47,409 nt of DNA from Pedobacter sp. Leaf250 (GTDB lineage Bacteria; Bacteroidota; Bacteroidia; Sphingobacteriales; Sphingobacteriaceae). Shown one piece after another: positions 17,816-26,830 of the stretch. The stretch covers positions 1 to 47,409 of the forward strand of contig NZ_CAKLBU010000030.1 of assembly GCF_920984735.1 (NCBI RefSeq). The letters are read 5' to 3'. The first letter of the stretch is position 1. Each line of letters begins with the position of its first letter. The notes under the pieces are model-generated. The model saw only the letters and a program-made list of their open reading frames with translations, made no database searches and had not been told where the DNA came from. Position numbers and translations under genes: made by a program.

Positions 17816-18949
17816 TTATTCTGACCAAACAATTCTTTTTATATAATCGGTATAAGATATTATTATTCTAACCATCTTATCTGAAACATTTGGTATTGAG
17901 TAGTCTAGTACTGGTCTAAAATTCCTCTCTGAACCTATTTTTTGCTCTAATACCTGTGTTAAACCTTGTAGTATACGTTGCGAAGATAAACCAACCATCA
18001 TTACGCTCGCTTCTTCCATTGCTTCTGGTCTTTCATGTGCCTGACGAATATTCAGGGCTCTGAAATTTAATATAGAAGACTCTTCAGAAATTGTACCCGA
18101 ATCTGATAAAACTACGTAAGCTTTTTTTTGCAATGCATTATAATCATGAAAACCTAATGGTTTCAAGAACTGAATATCTGGATGCATATCTATTTGCATC
18201 CTATCAATCATGTTTTTCGTTCGTGGATGAGTAGAAACAATAATTGGCAACCGATATTTGTCTGCTATGGCATTTAAAGAATCCATTAAATTTCTAAAAT
18301 TCTTTTCTATACTTATATTTTCTTCTCGATGTGATGAAACTACAAAAAACTTCCCTTCCTCTAGATTTAACTTTTCAAGAATATTCGAGGAATCAATTTG
18401 TGGTAAATAATAATTTAATACCTCGAACATAGGAGAACCGGTTTTGATAACTCTGTCTGCTGGAATACCCTCCCTTAAAAGATACTCCCTAGCAATGTTA
18501 GAATAGGGTAAATTGATATCTGAAATATGATCGACAATTTTCCTGTTAGTTTCTTCTGGCACGCGTTGATCAAAACACCTATTTCCTGCTTCCATATGAA
18601 AAACAGGAATACGCCTTTTTTTTGCTGGTATGGCACATAAACATGAATTTGTATCTCCTAGAACCAAGAATGCGTCTGGACATAATTTTTCTAGTAATGG
18701 ATCAATTTTTATTAAAATATTGCCAACTGTTTCTGTAGCCGTCTTTCCTGCAGCTTCCAAAAAGTAATCTGGTTTACGAAGACCTAAATCTTCGAAAAAA
18801 ATTTGGTTTAATTCGTAATCATAGTTTTGTCCAGTATGAACAATTATGTGTTCAATTGCTTCTGATGTATCTAAGGCATCTAATACTCTAGATAATCTAA
18901 TTATCTCTGGTCGTGTTCCTACAACCGTCATTACTTTAAGTTTTCTCAT
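17816..18949 (-). CDS. fnlC: UDP-N-acetyl sugar 2-epimerase (CapG/FnlC, WecB family)
   Basis: The WecB-fold epimerase starts KLKVMTVVGTRPEIIRLSRV. Further motifs are VHTGQNYDYELNQIFFEDL, VLGDTNSCL, HMEAGNRCFDQRVPEETNRK (conserved Glu and His), SSHREEN and LSDSGTISEES. The closeness to CapG/FnlC, and neighbours capE and capF, indicate the last step to UDP-N-acetyl-L-fucosamine (C2 epimerisation of the L-talo precursor) rather than ManNAc synthesis. I prefer the ATG at 18949 (377 residues, family length 376). The frame is open to an ATG at 18985, which would add 12 residues. Confidence 0.88.
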   Translation of the reverse strand: MRKLKVMTVVGTRPEIIRLSRVLDALDTSEAIEHIIVHTGQNYDYELNQIFFEDLGLRKPDYFLEAAGKTATETVGNILIKIDPLLEKLCPDAFLVLGDTNSCLCAIPAKKRRIPVFHMEAGNRCFDQRVPEETNRKIVDHISDINLPYSNIAREYLLREGIPADRVIKTGSPMFEVLNYYLPQIDSSNILEKLNLEEGKFFVVSSHREENISIEKNFRNLMDSLNAIADKYRLPIIVSTHPRTKNMIDRMQIDMHPDIQFLKPLGFHDYNALQKKAYVVLSDSGTISEESSILNFRALNIRQAHERPEAMEEASVMMVGLSSQRILQGLTQVLEQKIGSERNFRPVLDYSIPNVSDKMVRIIISYTDYIKRIVWSE

Positions 18950-19010
18950 TATGCGGCTTTTACTATTCATGTTACTTCTCAGCATTTGCTAAATTAAGTT
19001 GTTTATGAAA

Positions 19011-20129
19011 TTATATTTCAAGAAAATAAGTATCAGTATTTTCAGGGTTAAACGCTTCATTTATCCAGAAAATGGTAAATAATTCTTCTTCTCCGATATT
19101 TTTTATATTATGTGTATACCAAATTGGCATATCAACATAAGCTGGTTCAATTCCATCAACGTAAAAGTCCAGAATTTCATCATTATCGATTTTTCTTAAT
19201 TGAATTAATGCTTTTCCCTTAATAACAGCGAATCGTTCAATTTTTCTCGTGTGATAATGATTTCCACGTGTTATGCCCGAAACTGTTGTCGAAAATGAAC
19301 ATTGTCCTCCAATACCGAGACGAATCACCTCCACAAAAGCTCCTCGAGGGTCTATGTGTTGTGTAAATTTTATGGGATAATGTGTTGCGTAATCAATATA
19401 AGACCTGAAAGTATTAAATAAGTTATGTTCAAACGAACTATTAATTAAAGGAATTTCCCCGCCATCAAAATATTTTATTTTGAAATCATTCAATAATGCT
19501 AAAACTTCAGACACATTTTTAGTTGAAGTTGCATTAATAAAAAATTCGGGTTCATTGCTGCACTCTTTAATTTTATCAATAATAATATCAACTAGTTCCT
19601 GAACATAAATTAATTTTACTTCTCCGTCTGTTACAATAGTCGGCACATCGCCATGAGTTAATTGGTAACAAAATGTAGAAATAAATGAATTATAGAAAGG
19701 CTTGCCGAAAGCTCCAAAAACATTTGGAATAATTAATCCTGTAATTTTGCCATCGTTTTCCGTGGCCCAGTTTGCTAGAGCTTCTCTCCCTGCCTTTTTT
19801 GATTTTGCATATAAATTATCTCTTTCCTCTTGGGTAGAGGAAGAAAAAATAACATGAGCTTTAGAACCTGTTCTTTCTAATGAATCAATTAATATTTTAG
19901 TTAAGCCTACATTTGTTTCATATATAAATTGCTCCCTTTCATGACGATTCATCGCGGCTAGGTGGATGATTACATCACATTGCAAGACAAAGTCATCCAG
20001 TTCGCCCTCATTTACAAAATATTCTTTATGAAAATCAATTCTTTCAAAATCTCCTGGAAATAATCCCAACGTATTATATAAATGTCTGCCGACAAAACCA
20101 TTTTGACCTGTAATTCCTATTTTCTTCAT
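19011..20129 (-). CDS. fnlB: Bifunctional SDR reductase/cupin epimerase (CapF/FnlB)
   Basis: At 372 residues it is the length of CapF. The N-terminal SDR domain (about 1-245) opens MKKIGITGQNGFVGRHLYNTL and has SSSTQEERDNLYAKSKKAGRE, the Tyr-Lys pair. The C-terminal cupin (about 250-372) has RGNHYHTRKIERFAVIKGKA, with metal-binding His residues, and IWYTHNIKNIGEEE. In CapF the cupin epimerises C3 and the SDR domain reduces C4, giving UDP-N-acetyl-L-talosamine, the substrate of CapG/FnlC. It follows the small cupin gene by 9 bp. Confidence 0.9.
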   Translation of the reverse strand: MKKIGITGQNGFVGRHLYNTLGLFPGDFERIDFHKEYFVNEGELDDFVLQCDVIIHLAAMNRHEREQFIYETNVGLTKILIDSLERTGSKAHVIFSSSTQEERDNLYAKSKKAGREALANWATENDGKITGLIIPNVFGAFGKPFYNSFISTFCYQLTHGDVPTIVTDGEVKLIYVQELVDIIIDKIKECSNEPEFFINATSTKNVSEVLALLNDFKIKYFDGGEIPLINSSFEHNLFNTFRSYIDYATHYPIKFTQHIDPRGAFVEVIRLGIGGQCSFSTTVSGITRGNHYHTRKIERFAVIKGKALIQLRKIDNDEILDFYVDGIEPAYVDMPIWYTHNIKNIGEEELFTIFWINEAFNPENTDTYFLEI

Positions 20130-20138
20130 GAGTTATGT

Positions 20139-20567
20139 TTAGCTTTTAATTTTGCAATTAATTTCATTAAAATAATTTAAATCATATCTATATTCATCAT
20201 TTACTTCACCCAATCTATGATCTGTTAAAATCAAGAGTTTACTTCCTAAGTATTCGGACTTAATCGCAGTTATACAGCCTGCGGGAATGTGCAGATAAGT
20301 TAATACTTCATCGGTCAAACAATATTTCTGAATTGTTAAATCTCTCGATGGCTTCATAAAATCATCAACTTTAATGACTAAAATTTCAAAACTTCCATTC
20401 ATACAGGCAAACCATCGTTGTTCTATTTTATGACCCTGCCAACCCCTAATAAATGTCGGTGAATGATTTTCAATGGTATAAATTCTTGTAATTCCTGATG
20501 CATCGAATTCATTATTGAATGTAAGAATTCCTCGATCATCTTTATGACTTTTTCCCTGAAGTAACAC
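20139..20567 (-). CDS. Small RmlC-like cupin (sugar epimerase or WxcM-like)
   Basis: A 142-residue single-domain cupin with similarity to dTDP-4-dehydrorhamnose 3,5-epimerase and WxcM-like proteins: RIYTIENHSPTFIRGWQGHK, EQRWFACMNGSFEILVIKV, LHIPAGCITAIKS, DHRLGEVNDEYRYD. It sits between capE and capF. The canonical pathway needs only CapE, CapF and CapG, whose own cupin already does the 3-epimerisation. The extra gene is familiar in Bacteroidota versions of this block; it may do the 5-epimerisation or improve flux. The exact role is unknown. Confidence 0.7.
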   Translation of the reverse strand: MLLQGKSHKDDRGILTFNNEFDASGITRIYTIENHSPTFIRGWQGHKIEQRWFACMNGSFEILVIKVDDFMKPSRDLTIQKYCLTDEVLTYLHIPAGCITAIKSEYLGSKLLILTDHRLGEVNDEYRYDLNYFNEINCKIKS

Positions 20568-20583
20568 TATAGGATATTTTGAT

Positions 20584-21615
20584 TTACGGATATTGCATTA
20601 CGTCTTCTCCAAAAACTTCTTTTCGAATTAATGGCAAAGTAGAGATCAGCCTTTTAAGACCTTCAACTCCTTGTTGTTGTGTATTGTGCGAATGATAATC
20701 TTCAATTTGGGCAACTTCCTCCTCACCCTCAAAGAAATACTGTGCATAATTTAAGTCGCGGTTATCTGCAGGAACACGATAGAAATTACCCATGTCTTCG
20801 GCTTTTGACATTTCTTCCCGGGTACACAATGTCTCGTATAATTTCTCGCCATGACGAGTTCCAATCACTTTAATAGGTACTTCCTTGCCTGTTAATTCAA
20901 TTAATGCTTTGGCTAAATCACCAATGCTTCCTGCTGGAGCCTTATTAACAAATAGGTCTCCAGGGTTAGCATGTTCAAAGGCAAATAGAACCAAATCGAC
21001 TGCATCTTCTAAAGACATAAAAAATCTAGACATGTTAGGATCTGTGATTGTAATTGGACTGCCTTTCTGAATCTGATTTAGAAATAAAGGAATCACAGAG
21101 CCCCGCGATGCCATAACGTTTCCATAACGTGTTAGACAAACCACAGTTTCTGTTGTATTTCTTGATTCTGCAACAGCCACCTTTTCCATCATTGCCTTGG
21201 AAATTCCCATGGCATTAATTGGATATGCTGCTTTATCTGTTGAGAGGCAAATAACCTTCTGAACTTTGTTTGCCGTTGCTGCCCGAATAACATTCTGTGT
21301 TCCTTCGACATTTGTTTTCACCGCCTGCATTGGGAAAAATTCACATGAAGGGACCTGTTTAAGGGCTGCTGCATGAAATACGTAATCAACACCCCTTGTC
21401 GCAGGCTCAACACTTGAATAATCTCTAACATCGCCGATATAATATTTAATCTTATCGTTTTTGTATTGATTCCTCATGTCATCTTGTTTTTTCTCATCAC
21501 GAGAGAAAATACGAATTTCTTTGAAATGGTCTGTGTGTAGAAATCGATTGAGAACAGCAGTTCCGAACGAGCCCGTACCTCCCGTAATTAGTAGTGTTTT
21601 ATTTTGAATTTCCAT
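20584..21615 (-). CDS. fnlA: UDP-GlcNAc 4,6-dehydratase (5-inverting), CapE/FnlA
   Basis: Soluble SDR of 343 residues, like CapE, FnlA and PseB. It has the Rossmann motif LLITGGTGSFGTAVLNRF, VFHAAALKQVPSCEF, and the catalytic stretch STDKAAYPINAMGISKAMMEK, with Met replacing the SDR Tyr and Lys retained. KVIGTRHGEKLYETL closes the domain. It converts UDP-GlcNAc to a UDP-4-keto-6-deoxy-L-hexose, the first step to UDP-L-FucNAc. Its start overlaps the stop of the glycosyltransferase gene before it by 17 bp, indicating translational coupling. It lacks the membrane part of PglF, which gives the D-isomer for bacillosamine. Confidence 0.9.
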   Translation of the reverse strand: MEIQNKTLLITGGTGSFGTAVLNRFLHTDHFKEIRIFSRDEKKQDDMRNQYKNDKIKYYIGDVRDYSSVEPATRGVDYVFHAAALKQVPSCEFFPMQAVKTNVEGTQNVIRAATANKVQKVICLSTDKAAYPINAMGISKAMMEKVAVAESRNTTETVVCLTRYGNVMASRGSVIPLFLNQIQKGSPITITDPNMSRFFMSLEDAVDLVLFAFEHANPGDLFVNKAPAGSIGDLAKALIELTGKEVPIKVIGTRHGEKLYETLCTREEMSKAEDMGNFYRVPADNRDLNYAQYFFEGEEEVAQIEDYHSHNTQQQGVEGLKRLISTLPLIRKEVFGEDVMQYP

Positions 21616-22729
21616 GCTCTTTAATAAGCTTTTTAATAATATTAAGATAACTATTTGTTCTGTCCATGCTTGTTCCGAAACGTTTTAAGTTCGCAGTTCC
21701 TTTCCTTACCAGTAAATTTGTAAGACTTTCGTCAGTTATAAGTCGAAAGATAGCTTCGGCATAAGATTCAGGATTTATTGGTTCACAAAAAAGCGCAGAA
21801 TCTCCACAGATATCTTGAGAAAATTCTAAATCTGATGCTATTATAGGCTTTTTCATCCACATTGCTTCCAAGTATGTAGCAGAAAATACTTCTAAGAGTG
21901 TCGGAATAAAAACAATATCGGAATGCTTATACAGTGAAGGAATTTTTTCTAAATCGACCTTTCCTAAATATTCTATATTTTCGTTGCAGAATTCAGGCAA
22001 ATTTATGTCATTTTTATTCAGTGTAATTAAAAATTTGAAATCTTTCAAATCGAATTTGTCTTTGAGTATTCTAATGACATCTGGTAATATCAACATGTTT
22101 TTATGCTGATAATTTGCAGTCAAAAATAAAATATTACATGAACCTAATGGCAAATTTTCGAAATCAATCCAATGATCGGGTTTTGTGAAAATTTCATTAA
22201 GTGTATTTCCAACCGTAAAAGTATATTTTTTGAATTTTTTTTTACGAGAAAAAATCCTTCTTGCATTTTCCGTTTCAAATATCAAAGCATCAGCATACTT
22301 TTTAAAGGCATAGGTTTTAATCACAGATAATATTCTATAATAAATTCTTTCCTTCAAGGATATCTGTTTGAAGAAGGGTGACTCTGGATAAATAATAAAA
22401 GGAATGGCAAATCCAACTAATTTAGGGAATTTGCTTTTATGATATGAAGGGCCAAAAAGCGTAAAAATACAATCAGGATTTACAGTATCTTCTATTTTTT
22501 TAACGCTGGTAATTCTTTTCGCTTTAGACTTTTCTTCAGATTTATCTAAATGATAAAATTTAAAATTATCTGGAAAAATTTTATCATCAACAATTTCAGA
22601 ACAATTAACTGATTGGATCACATGAAAATCATCCAAAAGATTCATGTTCTTCAAATCTCTAAGAAAAGAGGCTGCAACTTGCATACCGCCCCCGGCAAAA
22701 AGATTAGAATTATCAATTATTAATTTCAT
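21599..22729 (-). CDS. Glycosyltransferase, GT4-like
   Basis: GT-B protein of 376 residues. It starts MKLIIDNSNLFAGGGMQVAA, with a glycine-rich loop near the N-terminus. The nucleotide-sugar half has CNILFLTANYQHKNMLILPDVI and PTLLEVFSATYLEAMWMKKPIIASD, with the E-x7-E pair of family 4. Sugar and linkage cannot be read from the sequence. It overlaps the preceding glycosyltransferase by 4 bp (ATGA) and the following capE by 17 bp. Confidence 0.8.
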   Translation of the reverse strand: MKLIIDNSNLFAGGGMQVAASFLRDLKNMNLLDDFHVIQSVNCSEIVDDKIFPDNFKFYHLDKSEEKSKAKRITSVKKIEDTVNPDCIFTLFGPSYHKSKFPKLVGFAIPFIIYPESPFFKQISLKERIYYRILSVIKTYAFKKYADALIFETENARRIFSRKKKFKKYTFTVGNTLNEIFTKPDHWIDFENLPLGSCNILFLTANYQHKNMLILPDVIRILKDKFDLKDFKFLITLNKNDINLPEFCNENIEYLGKVDLEKIPSLYKHSDIVFIPTLLEVFSATYLEAMWMKKPIIASDLEFSQDICGDSALFCEPINPESYAEAIFRLITDESLTNLLVRKGTANLKRFGTSMDRTNSYLNIIKKLIKEHGNSK

Positions 22730-23862
22730 TTCTTTAAGCTTTTTATAAACGTTATAAGATTTTGTGCTGCTTTTTTTCTTGTAAAAGATGCTGAAACTAT
22801 TTCAAAAGATTTTTTACCCATTTCTTCTAATTTTGAAGTTTCAGTCATTGCAATTTTATTTATGTTTGCAATCAAGTCATCTTCCACAATTTCGTTTATG
22901 ATCCAGCCATTTTCACTCTCTAAAATGAGATCTTTGGCATTTCCTGCTTTTGAAGAAATTAAAAGGGATTTTTTCAGAAATGCAGCTTCTATCGCACTTA
23001 AAGGATTAGGGTCCGATTTTGTGGGAAGTGCAAATACATCAGCAGCAATTAGATATTCTTTTACTTCTTGTGCTTCTAATTGACCTGTAAGGGTATAACT
23101 ATCTGAAAAATTGTCTGCAGTTATTTTTTCTTTCAGGATATCAAAAAATTCCCCACTACCTATTTGTACAGTGTAAAGATTTTTGAAATTTGATTTTTTA
23201 AACGCATTGTAAAATTCTAAAACACCTTTCCGCCGATCTAATGAGGATACTAAAACAATTATTGTTTTGTCTAAAGGTAAGTTTTTTTTATTCCGGCTAT
23301 TAATTTTTGAATCATTACTGGAGAGTGAGAAAAATTCTTCGTCGACCGTGTTGGGCAGGAAGCCTATAATTGCATCATTATTATAATGGTGAATATATTC
23401 TTTTGACTTTAAATTTGGCACTACGAAGTACTTAATATTATTTAATGTTTTTCTCCTAAAAAGATCTACATATCTATTTGAACTTATTTGTGCATCAATG
23501 TGCCCCTCACTCCAAAAAAGAATGGGACAGCTAAAATTATGTCTGTTTAAGAGGACATTTATAGTCGCAGGCGCATTCCAACTCCCTGCTAGCAATATAC
23601 TGTCAGGTTTCAGCTTTTTCAAACACGAAATCAAGCCAAAATTTATATGTGGATAAAATCCTTTAAATTCCGGATGGAATCCTTTCAAAAATGTATATGA
23701 ATATTTATTCTGTTCTGCGTTAAATTTCCAAAATCTTCCAGGCTCAGTTTTAGCACAGTAGATCACATGCAAACTTTCATCAAATTGTACTAATTCTTCC
23801 TCAAGCACGTTGAAAAATGATGTTCTATAGGGCGTTGGTATATTTGTGACTACTACTAACAT
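22726..23862 (-). CDS. Glycosyltransferase, GT4-like
   Basis: GT-B protein of 378 residues that begins MLVVVTNIPTPYRTSFFNVL, a phrase typical of one family-4 subgroup. The donor half has TIIVLVSSLDRRKGVLEFYNAF and FALPTKSDPNPLSAIEAAFLKKSLLIS. The start overlaps the wzy-like gene by 38 bp. That is long, but no later Met precedes the conserved NIPTPYR, so the overlap is probably real. Donor unknown. Confidence 0.8.
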   Translation of the reverse strand: MLVVVTNIPTPYRTSFFNVLEEELVQFDESLHVIYCAKTEPGRFWKFNAEQNKYSYTFLKGFHPEFKGFYPHINFGLISCLKKLKPDSILLAGSWNAPATINVLLNRHNFSCPILFWSEGHIDAQISSNRYVDLFRRKTLNNIKYFVVPNLKSKEYIHHYNNDAIIGFLPNTVDEEFFSLSSNDSKINSRNKKNLPLDKTIIVLVSSLDRRKGVLEFYNAFKKSNFKNLYTVQIGSGEFFDILKEKITADNFSDSYTLTGQLEAQEVKEYLIAADVFALPTKSDPNPLSAIEAAFLKKSLLISSKAGNAKDLILESENGWIINEIVEDDLIANINKIAMTETSKLEEMGKKSFEIVSASFTRKKAAQNLITFIKSLKK

Positions 23863-25078
23863 AATTGGTTTTATAAAATAGTTTCAGTGTTAAAAGCAAA
23901 AATACTAACAATGTTACATTTTGTGGTAAATAACCGCGAGTAATTTCTTGAAACATAACCATAGCAATCATTACGATCACTACACGCCCTCTTGGCTCAT
24001 TTAGAACTGTTCTTTTTGAAATATAACCTATAAATACGCCTAATACTGTCATGAAAAATATGATTCCGAAAATACCAAACGCAATATAAAATTCTATAAC
24101 ATTTGATACAGCTGCGCCAGCATATCTCCCTTCCTTTGAATTAAATGATTTCTTAATTATATCACTTTGTGGTATACTGGGCTTTTTATTGTTCTCAAAA
24201 AAAGATGCAGGGATGATTCTGATTAGGATATGGGCAAACATAGATTCCCCATAATCAAAGTCTATATTATTATCTCTCATATATTTTACTACCAGCATTT
24301 CAGTCTTATAATTATCAGTTTGATTCATTATTAATTGGTAGGGGGAAAGACCATTTTGAACCTTTGATTCAAAAGTAACGTTATTAAATTCTAACGTTTT
24401 CAAAGCAGTTCTATTTAATGTTATAAAATTGACAGCATATGAAATAATGGAGCCAATTAAGATCCATTTAATAATAGTTTGAAGTGAGAGACGACTTGTT
24501 ACAACAAAATGATAGATAATGCCAATAATTAGCAATAATATCCTATACCTAAAACCTAAAAGCATATAGCAAAAAATTGTAAGTCCCATTAATAACCATT
24601 GCCATGGCTTGTTAAAACTTTTCTCATATATTATGATAATGAAAGCTAAGATTAAGGAATCACCAAGAAACATCAAGTAGTTAAAAATTCCGCCACCATA
24701 CGCGTCTTCATCAACATTCCTTTTGATCATTGCCACCAAGGAAATGAAAAATAGCCATGTGTAATACTTGTAGTTAGGATTTAGAAAGGTGTTTTTTTTT
24801 GACACCAATTGTATTTGGGTAGTTTTAAAAGAGATGTTATAGCCTACTAATAAAAAAAAGATCCCGATACAATATAATTGTAGCGTATCGTAAAATCCAT
24901 CCTTAAAATTACCGCCAAGATGATAGTATCTATTCAAACTTATAGAATTCAGAGGCCCTAAAAAAAAGCAGATGAAATAAACAATAAGAATAAAAAACAT
25001 CAAAAAATGTTTCCTAAAATCTTTTGTTACAATAAATAAACCTGATAAGAATAAACCTCCGAGTATATAAAATTCCAT
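23825..25078 (-). CDS. wzy: O-antigen/EPS polymerase (Wzy-like)
   Basis: Very hydrophobic protein of 417 residues with about 10-12 predicted membrane helices and one long polar loop (about residues 225-300, LNRTALKTLEFNNVTFES to SFNSKEGRYAGAAVSN) between late helices, as in Wzy polymerases. Sequence identity is low in this family, so the call rests on topology and on the position among wzx, glycosyltransferases, wzc and wza. It would join repeat units on the periplasmic face. It is the only Wzy-like protein of the locus. Confidence 0.72.
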   Translation of the reverse strand: MEFYILGGLFLSGLFIVTKDFRKHFLMFFILIVYFICFFLGPLNSISLNRYYHLGGNFKDGFYDTLQLYCIGIFFLLVGYNISFKTTQIQLVSKKNTFLNPNYKYYTWLFFISLVAMIKRNVDEDAYGGGIFNYLMFLGDSLILAFIIIIYEKSFNKPWQWLLMGLTIFCYMLLGFRYRILLLIIGIIYHFVVTSRLSLQTIIKWILIGSIISYAVNFITLNRTALKTLEFNNVTFESKVQNGLSPYQLIMNQTDNYKTEMLVVKYMRDNNIDFDYGESMFAHILIRIIPASFFENNKKPSIPQSDIIKKSFNSKEGRYAGAAVSNVIEFYIAFGIFGIIFFMTVLGVFIGYISKRTVLNEPRGRVVIVMIAMVMFQEITRGYLPQNVTLLVFLLLTLKLFYKTNYVSSSHKYTNAL

Positions 25079-25087
25079 AGTTTTTTA

Positions 25088-26299
25088 TTAAGAGATACTT
25101 TGTAGATGACTAATTAAATTCATTCTAAAAGTATCCCAGCTCAGCTTCTGGGATGTGATAAATCCTGCTTTTCCGATTTCATTAATTTTTTTTGGATTGT
25201 GTATCAAATATTGTATTTTTTCTTTAATAACTTGAGAATTTCTTATCGGAACTAAGAAACCATTTCTACCATCAACAACTATATCGGATGCAATTGTATT
25301 TTCAGAAGCAATCACAGGAATACCAGTAGACATTGCTTCAAGTATGACTTGTCCGAACCCTTCAATTAAAGACGGCAAAACAAAACAATGAGATTCATGT
25401 AATAATGAGATCATTTCTGAATGGGGGATATTTTTATATATATTTATTTTTATCCCAGAATCTCGAATCAAATTTTCATCAAATATCCCTCTTCCTATAA
25501 TATTTAATTCAATATTGGGGATCGTTTTAATTGCATTTAGTAAGTAAGTGATACCTTTTCTTTGATTTAAACTGCCCACAAATACAATTTTAAAGACTGA
25601 ATCCTTTATAAACAATTCTCTACATTTATACTTAAATTTTGATAACTCTACTCCATATGGAATGACCTTTATCGTCTCCTCATTTATTCCCTCTGCCTTT
25701 AGAGATTTTGCAGTGACACTACTTGCACAAATTATATGATCGGCTAGGTAAATTTCCTGCGAGAGATTGCTCAACACACCTTCTGAGACTGAAAATTCAT
25801 ACTCCTGCAAAATAGATATTTTAGATAATGGATTTATCTTCATTTCATCTTCCAATAAATTCTTCACAAAAGTGGTATGTGGATGAAATTGGAATAACAC
25901 CTTGGGATTAATTGGATTTTGTTCAAATGCATATTTTGCATAAGTATTCATGCTTAATATAGGGACATTATATTTTATTGATAGTTTTCTTGCCTTATCG
26001 CCCAGAGCCTTATCCTTCAGTGTACTATATTTAACATTTTTGGTCAAAACCAATAAAAATTCGAAGAAGATTGATAAAAAACTAATTACAGTAAAACGAC
26101 TGCTTAGTCCCTTTTTATATCTTTTACTAAGTTTTGAAAGTACAAAATCAGGCATTGATCTTAATATGACACCAAATAAGATTGAGTCAAATGGAACATA
26201 AAAATCTGTTACCAAATATTTTAATGAATCATTTTCAGCAAGCGCTAAAGCAACTTGATAATCATCTCTTCTACCTGCATGTACTACAATGTATTTCAT
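25088..26299 (-). CDS. Glycosyltransferase family 4
   Basis: GT-B protein of 403 residues if it starts at the ATG at 26299 (MKYIVVHAGRRDDYQVALAL). That start overlaps the stop of the preceding acetyltransferase as ATGA; an upstream ATG at 26341 would add 14 unrelated residues. The donor domain reads FKIVFVGSLNQRKGITYLLNAI, and SLIEGFGQVILEAMSTGIPVIAS carries the E-x7-E motif of GT4. Substrate unknown. Confidence 0.85.
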   Translation of the reverse strand: MKYIVVHAGRRDDYQVALALAENDSLKYLVTDFYVPFDSILFGVILRSMPDFVLSKLSKRYKKGLSSRFTVISFLSIFFEFLLVLTKNVKYSTLKDKALGDKARKLSIKYNVPILSMNTYAKYAFEQNPINPKVLFQFHPHTTFVKNLLEDEMKINPLSKISILQEYEFSVSEGVLSNLSQEIYLADHIICASSVTAKSLKAEGINEETIKVIPYGVELSKFKYKCRELFIKDSVFKIVFVGSLNQRKGITYLLNAIKTIPNIELNIIGRGIFDENLIRDSGIKINIYKNIPHSEMISLLHESHCFVLPSLIEGFGQVILEAMSTGIPVIASENTIASDIVVDGRNGFLVPIRNSQVIKEKIQYLIHNPKKINEIGKAGFITSQKLSWDTFRMNLISHLQSIS

Positions 26300-26805
26300 G
26301 AATTTCTTGTCTTTAAGAATTTTGCAGGTACTCCTCCCCAAATTTCTCCATTTGGTACATCTTTGGTAACTACCGCTCCAGCAGCAATAACTGCATGGTT
26401 TCCAATTTTCACACCTTGTAATATGATAGAGTTAGCTCCTAACCAAATATGATCCCCAATAAGAACCCTACCTTTGCTTTGCACAAAGGATTTACTATCA
26501 TAGTTACTAGGATGTGTTGAAAAATTTTCAGTATCATGCTCTTCCAATCCGATCTTTACACCGGGAGCAATGCTACAATATGACCCGATAGTTGCATGTT
26601 GAACGTAGGCGTCAGTCAAATAACTGTGAGCTCCTATAATAGCTTCGTCTAATATCATAGACTTACCGAAAACGGAACATTTTATAAGATTAGCTTTCAT
26701 AGAAACATAAGAAGAATCTGAAACTCTCACACCCTTGAAATTCCAGTATAAATAACCCTGAATTCTTTTAATTTTATTAAATAAATCAACCACTAAAAAT
26801 TTCAC
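26296..26805 (-). CDS. Hexapeptide-repeat O-acetyltransferase (WbbJ/VatD-like)
   Basis: Left-handed beta-helix protein of 169 residues: LIKCSVFGKSMILDEAIIGAH, TIGSYCSIAPGVKIG, then EEHDTENFSTHPSNY (loop with the catalytic His), VLIGDHIWLGANSIILQGV, IAAGAVVTKDVPNGEIWGGVPAKF. This layout is that of xenobiotic/maltose-type acetyltransferases, which O-acetylate sugars. In this locus it probably decorates the repeat unit. It shares ATGA with the next gene. Confidence 0.85.
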   Translation of the reverse strand: MKFLVVDLFNKIKRIQGYLYWNFKGVRVSDSSYVSMKANLIKCSVFGKSMILDEAIIGAHSYLTDAYVQHATIGSYCSIAPGVKIGLEEHDTENFSTHPSNYDSKSFVQSKGRVLIGDHIWLGANSIILQGVKIGNHAVIAAGAVVTKDVPNGEIWGGVPAKFLKTRNS

Positions 26806-26830
26806 GAGTAGAAACTTAACACTGTAATCA

